DNA of 14,802 bases from NCBI GenBank assembly GCA_020435885.1, contig JAGQYU010000085.1, forward strand, positions 9,139-23,940, given 5' to 3'. Within the stretch, counting starts at the first letter, position 1, and each line of letters opens with the position of its first letter. Source of the stretch: Flavobacteriaceae bacterium (GTDB lineage Bacteria; Bacteroidota; Bacteroidia; Flavobacteriales; Flavobacteriaceae). The position numbers and the translations under genes are program-made. Positions 6,301 through 12,372 of the stretch are shown here, one piece after another. A model generated the notes under the pieces. That model did no database searches. It was given only the letters and a program-made list of their open reading frames with translations, and was not told where the DNA came from.

Positions 6301-6966
6301 TTGAAAAGAGAGGTTATCATAACTTCTGATGGTTCTACAACTATCCGTCTTCTGGAATGGAATGAACACTATCATTCCAAGCATGGAGCGATTCAGGAAG
6401 TATACCATGTGTTTATAAAAAACGGACTGGAATTGTTTTCTGACAATACAGTTGTAGATATATTGGAAATAGGCTTTGGTACAGGGTTGAATTGCTTCAT
6501 TACCTTTTTGGAAGCGAAAAAACGAAATCTGAAAATTGATTATGTGGGTGTAGAAGCTTATCCGATAAAGGATGATGAAATCCAAAAATTGAATTATGTT
6601 GAGGAGCTAAAAGCATCAGAAGATAGATCTGTTTTTAAAAAGATACATTCAACGAATTGGAATGTAAAAGAAAAGATATCAGGGTCTTTTGTTCTTGAAA
6701 AGAGGAAACAGTTTTTCGAGGATATTGAAGATGTTGGTATTTACAACCTCATCTATTTTGATGCTTTTGGAGCCAGAGTACAACCTGATCTGTGGACTGA
6801 AAACATCTTTAAAAAAATGTACGATGCTCTAAAAGAAGGTGGAGTTTTAGTAACGTATGCTGCTAAAGGCAGTGTACGGAGAGCCATGCAAAATGTGGGT
6901 TTTACAGTTGAAAAGTTGGCTGGTCCTCCAGGGAAAAGAGAAATGCTTAGAGCAAAGAAAATATAA
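6301..6966 (+). CDS. mnmD: tRNA (mnm5s2U34) methyltransferase, stand-alone MnmD
   Basis: This SAM-dependent enzyme methylates the 5-aminomethyl group of nm5(s2)U34 in the tRNA wobble position, giving mnm5(s2)U. It is 221 residues and matches the methyltransferase half of E. coli MnmC, without the FAD-dependent oxidoreductase half. Visible marks are EWNEHYHSKHGAIQE (about 19-33), SAM motif I DILEIGFGTGLN (53-64), the FDAFGARVQPDLWT block with Asp154, and the C-terminal GPPGKREMLRA. The start is a TTG directly after the cytochrome stop. No ATG or GTG precedes the conserved block in frame, and TTG gives MKREVIITSDGS, a family-like N-terminus. As the third gene of the operon it depends on coupling from upstream. 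Without the oxidoreductase half, the cell probably makes nm5U directly by the MnmEG ammonium route (inference). Confidence 0.93.
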   Translation: MKREVIITSDGSTTIRLLEWNEHYHSKHGAIQEVYHVFIKNGLELFSDNTVVDILEIGFGTGLNCFITFLEAKKRNLKIDYVGVEAYPIKDDEIQKLNYVEELKASEDRSVFKKIHSTNWNVKEKISGSFVLEKRKQFFEDIEDVGIYNLIYFDAFGARVQPDLWTENIFKKMYDALKEGGVLVTYAAKGSVRRAMQNVGFTVEKLAGPPGKREMLRAKKI

Positions 6967-6968
6967 TT

Positions 6969-7574
6969 ATGGATTTTATAATTGGTTTAATTTTAGGTGC
7001 GGCAGTTGTTGGTTTAGTGGTTTATTTTTTGCGAAATAAATTTGTGAGAAATAAAACCGAAGAGCAATCGGTGGTGCTATTACAAAAAATTAGAAATGTT
7101 TCTAAAATGATCACCGTGGAAGGTGATTTTTCTGAAATAATGCACTTTGAAGACGTTAAAGATGTGTTTTTGAGTCTGGTTACCAGCAGAAAAAAGGCAA
7201 TAGTATTGGCTAACGCCAAGGTGCTTATTGGTTTTGATATGAAAAAAATAAAACTGAGTTCTAATCCTGAAAAGAAGAAACTGATCTTAGAACATTTTCC
7301 AAGCCCAGAAATTTTAAGCATAGAGACCGATATTCAATACTATGATGTTAGCAATGGCTTGTTCAATAAATTTGCTGCTAATGATCTTAGTGAGCTCAAT
7401 AAAAAAGTAAAACAGAATATTGAGGGTAAAATACCGGATAGTGAATTATTATATTCTGCTAAAAGTAAAGCACTTGATACTGTTAAAATGATTGAGCAGT
7501 TGGTAAGCACATTCGGGTGGCACTTAGATTATAACAATTTAATTGAAAATGAAGATATTAAAAGGATTAAATAG
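6969..7574 (+). CDS. DUF4230 membrane-anchored protein
   Basis: This 201-residue protein starts with one transmembrane segment (IIGLILGAAVVGLVVYFL, about residues 4-21) followed by basic residues, so the N-terminus is an uncleaved anchor. The remainder resembles DUF4230, a family of one-helix proteins of unknown function: it includes KMITVEGDFSEIMHFED and KAIVLANAKVLIGFDMKKI, followed by a helical C-terminal part. No catalytic residues stand out. The ATG lies 2 nt after the mnmD stop, making it the fourth gene of the operon. The orientation of the soluble domain is uncertain: several lysines and arginines follow the helix, which could keep that side in the cytoplasm. Confidence 0.82.
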   Translation: MDFIIGLILGAAVVGLVVYFLRNKFVRNKTEEQSVVLLQKIRNVSKMITVEGDFSEIMHFEDVKDVFLSLVTSRKKAIVLANAKVLIGFDMKKIKLSSNPEKKKLILEHFPSPEILSIETDIQYYDVSNGLFNKFAANDLSELNKKVKQNIEGKIPDSELLYSAKSKALDTVKMIEQLVSTFGWHLDYNNLIENEDIKRIK

Positions 7575-7583
7575 CCTTTTTTT
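7560..7583 (+). terminator. Possible terminator of the DUF4920-DUF4230 operon
   Basis: AAAAGG (7560-7565) pairs with CCTTTT (7575-7580) around a 9-nt loop, with T's continuing to 7583. The hairpin covers the DUF4230 stop codon. It is a weak, AT-rich stem with a good T-tract. Confidence 0.4.
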
Positions 7584-7675
7584 ATGAAATTAAATTCCGT
7601 ATAATTTAAAAAATAATCTAAATTTTAATTACTTTAGCGCTCCAGTGCTTAGGGTTTAGTATATAACCTAACGTA

Positions 7676-7705
7676 TTGGACAAATAAAAACTAAGTTAAT
7701 CTTTG
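7676..7705 (+). promoter_or_regulatory. Possible promoter of the PD40-OmpA gene
   Basis: TTG at 7676-7678 is followed after 19 nt by AATCTTTG (7698-7705), one mismatch from TAnnTTTG. This would give a leader of about 110 nt before the ATG at 7822. The rest of the 247-nt gap (7575-7821) holds no gene that I can see. Confidence 0.32.
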
Positions 7706-7729
7706 GTCTTTTCTGATTAGAGATTTCTG

Positions 7730-7781
7730 ACTCCCCTATCCAAAATTTTACACTAACTATTAATGTAGTGGGGTGTGGAGT
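7730..7781 (+). other. Possible structured 5' leader upstream of the PD40-OmpA gene
   Basis: ACTCC (7730-7734) can pair with GGAGT (7777-7781), and inside it CACTA (7751-7755) with TAGTG (7766-7770). C-rich DNA at 7731-7736 faces a G-rich run at 7770-7780, which allows extra pairing. The outer stem ends 40 nt before the ATG. It matches no riboswitch class I recognise. Confidence 0.3.
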
Positions 7782-7821
7782 TGGTGTCTTTATATATAGG
7801 CAAGACTCGAAACTAAGCTAT

Positions 7822-9423
7822 ATGAAAAGAATTATTACTCTGTTAATTGTAATGTTTGCTATTGCATTACAAGCTCAGACTACCCCCGGAAAACATAGTA
7901 TAAAAAACCTTGATGTAAACACCAAGCTGTCCGAATTCAGTGTTGCTAAATATGGCGAAGACAGAATTGTTTTTGCAGCTCCAAGTGAAGAGGTAACTAT
8001 AGTCAGAAGAGTTTGGAGAGAAAATAACCAGCCTTATTTAGATATTTGGGTTGGAGATATTGACAGTACAGGTCAAATTATTAATAAAAGAGCTATTGAA
8101 GGTGATGTTAATAGAAAACTGCATGATGCCGTAGTAACTTTTACCAAAGATGGTAAAACGGCTTACTTCAGTGCTAACAATTATAATGATAAAGAGAGAT
8201 CTATTAGAAGTGCGACTGGTTTTGATAACATACAGTTATACAAAGCAGATGTTGCCGAAAACGGTGATTGGATCAATGTAGAGAAATTGCCTTTTAACAG
8301 TGATGAATGGCAAACAGGTTTGCCTACACTCAACAAACATGAAACCCAATTGTACTTTGTTTCTGACAGGCCGGAATCTATTGGGAAGACAGATATTTTT
8401 GTAGTAGACATTAAGCCGGACGGTACTTATGGAGAGCCCAAAAACCTCGGCCCAAAAGTAAATACAGAAGAACGTGAGATGTTCCCTTATATTAGTGATG
8501 ATAATATTCTATACTTTTCATCAACCGGTCATCCCGGGTACGGAAATTTAGATGTTTTTGCTGTTAAGATATTCGATAACACTATTTCAGATGCACTGAA
8601 CTTAGAAGAACCTATCAACAGCCCTAAAGACGATTTTGCTTATTTTATCGAAAATGAAAAACACAAAGGTTATTTTTCATCCAACAGAAAAGAAGGTAAG
8701 GGAGATGATGACATTTATTCTTTCAATGAGGATGAAGAATTATATATTGAATGCTTGCAGACAGTAAGAGGTGTTGTTAGAGATAGAGAAACCAAAGAAT
8801 TAATTATCGGAGCTATTGTATCTATTTTAGATGAGGATGGTAACCAACTTCAAATCACGGCATCTCATGAAGATGATGCTTCCTATAGTTTTGATGTTCC
8901 TTGTAATGGTACATATACCTTGGTAGCTACTAACGAGGGGTATTTAAAATATACGGCAAAAGTTAAGACAATTAACGATTTAGGTGCCCCTGTAATTGAA
9001 AAGGATATAGAAATGGCTAATGAATTTATTTCTGTTGGAGATGAATTGTTGGTGAATATAGATATCATTTATTTTGATTTTGATAAATATGATATTAGAC
9101 CGGATGCTGCTTTAGAGTTGGATAAGGTAATTGAAGTAATGAACAAGTATCCTGAATTGAAGATACATGCAACGTCTCATACCGATTCCAGAGGGTCAAA
9201 AAGGTATAACAAATCGCTTTCAAACAAAAGGGCAAAGTCTAGTGTAGAATATATAATCTCTAAAGGAATAGATGTTTCCAGAATTACTGGTGAAGGTAAA
9301 GGAGAAGAAGAATTGGTTAATGAATGTATTGATGGTGTTGAATGTACAGAAGAACAACATCAACTGAATAGGCGAACCAAATTTAGAGTAGTAGAAGAGA
9401 TAAAAGTAAAACAAGAGCAATAA
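7822..9423 (+). CDS. OmpA-family outer-membrane protein with PD40 repeats and a CarboxypepD_reg-like domain
   Basis: This 533-residue envelope protein has a signal peptide MKRIITLLIVMFAIALQAQ with probable cleavage near residue 18. Residues 100-300 carry at least four PD40-type propeller repeats, recognisable by TAYFSANN, QLYFVSDRPES, ILYFSSTGHPG and KGYFSSNRKEG, each followed by a D-I/V-F/Y strand. A CarboxypepD_reg-like beta domain (QTVRGVVRDRETKELIIGA...) spans about 313-385. The OmpA C-terminal domain spans about 412-527, with HTDSRG (Asp455) and NKSLSNKRA (Arg470), the residues known to bind diaminopimelate in peptidoglycan. It therefore ties the outer membrane to the wall. The frame extends to a GTG at 7768, but ATG 7822 begins a proper signal peptide. 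Unlike PorE of the type IX secretion system no TPR part precedes the propeller, and no PorP/SprF partner lies next to it. Confidence 0.92.
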   Translation: MKRIITLLIVMFAIALQAQTTPGKHSIKNLDVNTKLSEFSVAKYGEDRIVFAAPSEEVTIVRRVWRENNQPYLDIWVGDIDSTGQIINKRAIEGDVNRKLHDAVVTFTKDGKTAYFSANNYNDKERSIRSATGFDNIQLYKADVAENGDWINVEKLPFNSDEWQTGLPTLNKHETQLYFVSDRPESIGKTDIFVVDIKPDGTYGEPKNLGPKVNTEEREMFPYISDDNILYFSSTGHPGYGNLDVFAVKIFDNTISDALNLEEPINSPKDDFAYFIENEKHKGYFSSNRKEGKGDDDIYSFNEDEELYIECLQTVRGVVRDRETKELIIGAIVSILDEDGNQLQITASHEDDASYSFDVPCNGTYTLVATNEGYLKYTAKVKTINDLGAPVIEKDIEMANEFISVGDELLVNIDIIYFDFDKYDIRPDAALELDKVIEVMNKYPELKIHATSHTDSRGSKRYNKSLSNKRAKSSVEYIISKGIDVSRITGEGKGEEELVNECIDGVECTEEQHQLNRRTKFRVVEEIKVKQEQ

Positions 9424-9430
9424 CAACAAT

Positions 9431-9453
9431 AGGCTGTTTAAAAAAGTCTTTTT
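9431..9453 (+). terminator. Possible terminator of the PD40-OmpA gene
   Basis: AGGCT (9431-9435) pairs with AGTCT (9445-9449), including one G-U pair, around an A/T-rich loop, and is followed by a T-tract to 9453. The stem is short, so this is tentative. Confidence 0.33.
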
Positions 9454-9456
9454 CTC

Positions 9457-9484
9457 TGTCATTTCGAGCGCAGTCGAGAAATCT
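9457..9484 (+). repeat. Dispersed REP-like intergenic repeat unit of Bacteroidota
   Basis: The 28-nt unit begins TGTCATTTCGAGCG and continues CAGTCGAGAAATCT. I recognise the TCATTTCGAGCGnAGTCGAGAAATC pattern as a repeat found many times between genes in Bacteroidota genomes, often as opposed pairs. It is an imperfect palindrome (TTTCGA...TCGAGAAA). Only one copy is seen here, directly after the PD40-OmpA gene. Its spread through this genome cannot be tested from the window. Confidence 0.6.
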
Positions 9485-9585
9485 AAGTTATTGTTAACAA
9501 GGCATTTTGGTTCAACTCAATGTAACGGTCTAAATTTTAATTAACTTTTAGATAGCCTCTGTATTTTTAATACAAAACAAAAGAT

Positions 9586-10707
9586 ATGTATAAAAGTTTT
9601 TTGATTCTACTTTCGGCATGTATAATGTCTTGCTCTCAAGGAGGAAAAGAAAAAACAGAAGATGATACAATTGTAAACTCCTCAGAAACATTTTACTATG
9701 GTGCTGATCTTTCTTATGTTAATGAGATGATTGATTGTGGAGCAGTCTATAAGAATGATGAAGAAATAACAGAAGATCCGTATAAGATATTTAAAGACCA
9801 AGGAGCAAATTTAGTACGTGTACGTTTGTGGAACAATCCTTCGTGGACACAGTATTCAAACTATGATGATGTTAAAAAAACAATTGCTAAAGCTAAGCAA
9901 AACGGAATGAAAGTTTTGCTGGATTTTCATTATTCAGATACATGGGCTGATCCTAATAAACAGGAAATTCCGGCAGCTTGGTTAAATGTTATAGACAATA
10001 AAGAAGTGTTGGGAGACTCCATTTATAAGTATACCTATAAAACACTTTCAAATCTGTCCAAGGACGGTTTAATGCCGGAAATGGTCCAGGTAGGCAATGA
10101 AATAAATGCTATGATACTCCAAAAAGGAGAAAATCTTGAACCAATAGATTGGAGCAGAAACTCTTTTTTGATCAATAAAGGGATTGAAGCTGTAAGAGCA
10201 GTTTCTAAAGATATTGAAGTAATGTTGCATATTGCACAACCTGAAAATGCTTTGTGGTGGTTTAAAGAGGCGTCAGAGAATGGAGTAATAGATTATGATT
10301 GGATAGGACTTTCTTACTACCCCTTATGGTCTACCTACAAATTTGATAAAGTATCAGAAGCATTATCAACATTGATAAAAACATACAATAAAAAACTAAT
10401 GGTTGTGGAAACAGCGTATCCATTTACTTTGGAAAATATTGACGAAGCTAATAATATTTTAGATTCCAATGCTTTGATAAATGGTTATCCAGCAACACAA
10501 CAAGGGCAGTTAAATTATCTAAACGATCTTAAAGATATTATTGAAAAAGCTGGAGGATTAGGATTGATCTACTGGGAACCCGCTTGGGTTTCAACAGATT
10601 GTAATACCCTTTGGGGAAAGGGTTCTCATTGGGATAATGCAACGTTGTTTGACCATAATGGAAACCCTACGTTAGGGATGCAATTTTATAATAGTAATAT
10701 TGAGTAG
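9586..10707 (+). CDS. GH53 arabinogalactan endo-beta-1,4-galactanase, lipoprotein
   Basis: This 373-residue enzyme cleaves beta-1,4-galactan, such as pectin side chains. The clan GH-A barrel starts at about residue 37 with FYYGADLSYVNEM. Family markers follow: LVRVRLWNNPSW, LLDFHYSDTWADP, the acid/base glutamate in VQVGNEIN (Glu172), WIGLSYYP, the nucleophile in MVVETAYPF (Glu275), and GLIYWEPAWV near the end. Both catalytic glutamates are present and the length fits a single catalytic domain. The N-terminus is a lipoprotein signal; the lipid-bearing cysteine is probably Cys16 (IMSCSQGG), since Cys12 would leave too short a hydrophobic core. No carbohydrate-binding module or type IX sorting tail is seen. 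No SusC/SusD or regulator gene flanks it in this window. It faces the Mo operon tail-to-tail with a 10-nt gap. Confidence 0.93.
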   Translation: MYKSFLILLSACIMSCSQGGKEKTEDDTIVNSSETFYYGADLSYVNEMIDCGAVYKNDEEITEDPYKIFKDQGANLVRVRLWNNPSWTQYSNYDDVKKTIAKAKQNGMKVLLDFHYSDTWADPNKQEIPAAWLNVIDNKEVLGDSIYKYTYKTLSNLSKDGLMPEMVQVGNEINAMILQKGENLEPIDWSRNSFLINKGIEAVRAVSKDIEVMLHIAQPENALWWFKEASENGVIDYDWIGLSYYPLWSTYKFDKVSEALSTLIKTYNKKLMVVETAYPFTLENIDEANNILDSNALINGYPATQQGQLNYLNDLKDIIEKAGGLGLIYWEPAWVSTDCNTLWGKGSHWDNATLFDHNGNPTLGMQFYNSNIE

Positions 10708-10725
10708 CTAAGAAATATTAGTTAC
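10704..10725. terminator. Possible stem-loop between convergent GH53 and MocA-like genes
   Basis: GTAGCTA (10704-10710) pairs with TAGTTAC (10719-10725), with one G-U pair and an 8-nt loop. It covers the stop codons of both convergent genes. An AT-rich TTAAAAATTTTT follows on the plus strand, but not as a direct T-tract. Confidence 0.33.
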
Positions 10726-11320
10726 TTAAAAATTTTTGATGTAACTCCCGATAGACTTCAGGGGTATCCATATCCGTAAGCAAGTTAGCTGCATCAATAT
10801 ATACTACATTTGAATTTTCTTGCCGAATGATTTTTTTAGCTCCTTCCTCACCACATAATTTTTGAAGAGCATCGAAGTAATAAGTATCAAAAAGAACAGG
10901 AACACCTGTCCAACCTTCTGTAGATCTTGAAACGATAATTTGCCTTTTTTCAGGTTCAAACCTGTTGATCATTTTTTCAAAATGATGGTTGGTTACAAGA
11001 GGTTGGTCTATCAAGGAAATCAAAACTCCATCTGTATTAGGGAAATTGCTCCAAAGCATTTCTATACCGTAGGCAATTGATGTACCCATACCCTTAGCCC
11101 ATTGTTTGTTTGTAACTATTTTTATAGGGAAATCTTTAATAACAGGAAAGATTTCATCTGCATACGCACCTAAAATTACGATAACATCTTGGTTTGTGCC
11201 TAAAAGAGTATGTATTTGATGTTCAATCAATGTATTATTTCCCCAACTGAGCAATTGTTTGGGTTGCTTCATTCTTTTAGATTCGCCGGCAGCTATAAGT
11301 AAATGAACAATTTTAGACAT
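10718..11320 (-). CDS. MocA/MobA-like molybdenum cofactor nucleotidyltransferase
   Basis: This 200-residue cytoplasmic protein belongs to the NTP-transferase family that attaches CMP or GMP to molybdopterin. The nucleotide-binding N-terminus LLIAAGESKRMKQPKQLLSW matches LAAGxSxRMGxxKQLL, with Lys in place of the usual Gly after Met. The metal-binding motif appears as LIDQPLV (Asp105). WTGVPVLF and DMDTPEVY are the usual C-terminal blocks. The context, next to xdhC and a Mo-hydroxylase, favours a MocA-type cytidylyltransferase making the MCD cofactor that such enzymes use in bacteria; this substrate choice is inferred. Its start overlaps the end of xdhC by 8 nt, so it is co-translated as the last gene of the operon. 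Confidence 0.88.
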   Translation of the reverse strand: MSKIVHLLIAAGESKRMKQPKQLLSWGNNTLIEHQIHTLLGTNQDVIVILGAYADEIFPVIKDFPIKIVTNKQWAKGMGTSIAYGIEMLWSNFPNTDGVLISLIDQPLVTNHHFEKMINRFEPEKRQIIVSRSTEGWTGVPVLFDTYYFDALQKLCGEEGAKKIIRQENSNVVYIDAANLLTDMDTPEVYRELHQKFLSN

Positions 11321-12329
11321 GAATGTTACCGATTTTCTCTCTCAAAGGCATCGGAGTTTTTTTTCTAACAACACTTAATACTTCCGCTAAAACTGAAATA
11401 GCAATTTCAGCAGGGCTTTCGGCGCCTATATTGATTCCGGCCGGTCCGTATATTTGCTCTAAGAATTCAGTATCAGTCTCAGGGTGATACTCTAAAAATT
11501 TCCCCAAAATACGTTCTCTTCTATGTACTGAACCTAATAATCCGAAGTATGCAGGAGAAACATCTTTCAAAGCCATTAAATATTGCACATCTTTGTTAAA
11601 ACTATGTGTCATCAAAATAACAGCTGTTTGCTCATCAATTTCAGAAGTATTTAATTGCTCAAAAGTAGGTGTAATTAAGTGTGCAGCTCCTGTAAAATAA
11701 TCTAATGTTTTAGATTCATTAGGATCGGCCACAATGGTTACTTCCCAACCTAAATTGCTGGCAGCTAAGCTTAACTGAACAGCATCATGTTCTGCGCCAA
11801 AAATATACAGTTGAAAAAGTGGAGGGAATGTTTGTGTAAAACATTCCATTTTTTCCTTATCGGAAGGTTTAAACTCAGAGCGTAGTGAAAATCGTTTTCC
11901 GTCTAAAACTATTTCGGTACCTAAGCTTTCTGATTCAGTTACTATTGAAGTGTAATAGGATTCTGTTTTGAATGCTGATCTATTTTTTAGAACCATATTG
12001 AATGTTTCTAATAGTTCATCAGAAAGGTGTAGAGGTTCTATCAAAATATAAAGGATTCCTTCGCAGCCTAAACGTAAGCGGCCATCATAGGTCATCACCT
12101 TCGGTATATTCGTTTTCAGAACACTTTGCGCTTGAAGCTGAATTTCTTTTTCAACACAGCCACCGCTAACAGCGCCAAAAACATCATCATTATCATTGAT
12201 GAGCATACGCACCCCCGGCCTTCTATATGAGGAGCCATCAAGAGCTACAACAGTAACTAAGACTGATTTTCTTCCATGCTGCTGCCATTGAGAAGCCAAA
12301 TGGAACAGTTGCTTAATTTCATGCGTCAT
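11313..12329 (-). CDS. XdhC/CoxI-family molybdenum cofactor maturation protein
   Basis: XdhC proteins bind molybdenum cofactor, help its sulfuration and insert it into xanthine-dehydrogenase-type enzymes. This one has 338 residues with both usual parts. The N-terminal XdhC/CoxI domain shows VVALDGSSYRRPGVRML and FGAVSGGCVE with Cys58. The C-terminal Rossmann domain begins YIFGAEHDAVQLS (about 175-187) and ends with the signature YGPAGINIGAESPAEIAISV. In the Rossmann loop the common G-A-G is G-A-E here (Glu180). It lies between the catalytic subunit and the MocA-like gene, as expected for a client-specific chaperone. Besides read-through from iorB, a near-consensus promoter lies directly before its ATG (12334-12364). 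Confidence 0.92.
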   Translation of the reverse strand: MTHEIKQLFHLASQWQQHGRKSVLVTVVALDGSSYRRPGVRMLINDNDDVFGAVSGGCVEKEIQLQAQSVLKTNIPKVMTYDGRLRLGCEGILYILIEPLHLSDELLETFNMVLKNRSAFKTESYYTSIVTESESLGTEIVLDGKRFSLRSEFKPSDKEKMECFTQTFPPLFQLYIFGAEHDAVQLSLAASNLGWEVTIVADPNESKTLDYFTGAAHLITPTFEQLNTSEIDEQTAVILMTHSFNKDVQYLMALKDVSPAYFGLLGSVHRRERILGKFLEYHPETDTEFLEQIYGPAGINIGAESPAEIAISVLAEVLSVVRKKTPMPLREKIGNIHV

Positions 12330-12333
12330 TTTT

Positions 12334-12364
12334 CAAAAATAAGGAGCCTAAAGTTATTTCAAAA
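12334..12364 (-). promoter_or_regulatory. Candidate internal promoter just before xdhC
   Basis: On the minus strand TTTTG (12360-12364) is followed after 18 nt by TATTTTTG (12334-12341). This is a close match to TTTG-N19-TAnnTTTG. The -7 box ends 4 nt before the ATG, so a transcript from it would have almost no leader. It sits in the 43-nt gap after the iorB-type gene. Confidence 0.4.
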
Positions 12365-12372
12365 CAATTGAC

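Noticed and set aside
5828..6585. Minus-strand open frames across the cytochrome and mnmD genes
   Set aside because: Shadows of the real plus-strand operon, which shows lipobox, CxxCH and SAM motifs in frame.
7022..7321. Minus-strand open frame in the DUF4230 gene
   Set aside because: Low-complexity product rich in Ser, Phe and Leu, antisense to a coherent membrane-anchored protein.
7768..7821. GTG start 18 codons upstream for the OmpA-family protein
   Set aside because: It would put a Cys/Gly-rich stretch before a normal signal peptide and lies within the putative leader structure.
9220..9462. Minus-strand 80-codon frame at the end of the OmpA gene
   Set aside because: Leu/Phe-rich shadow of the conserved OmpA domain with no support.
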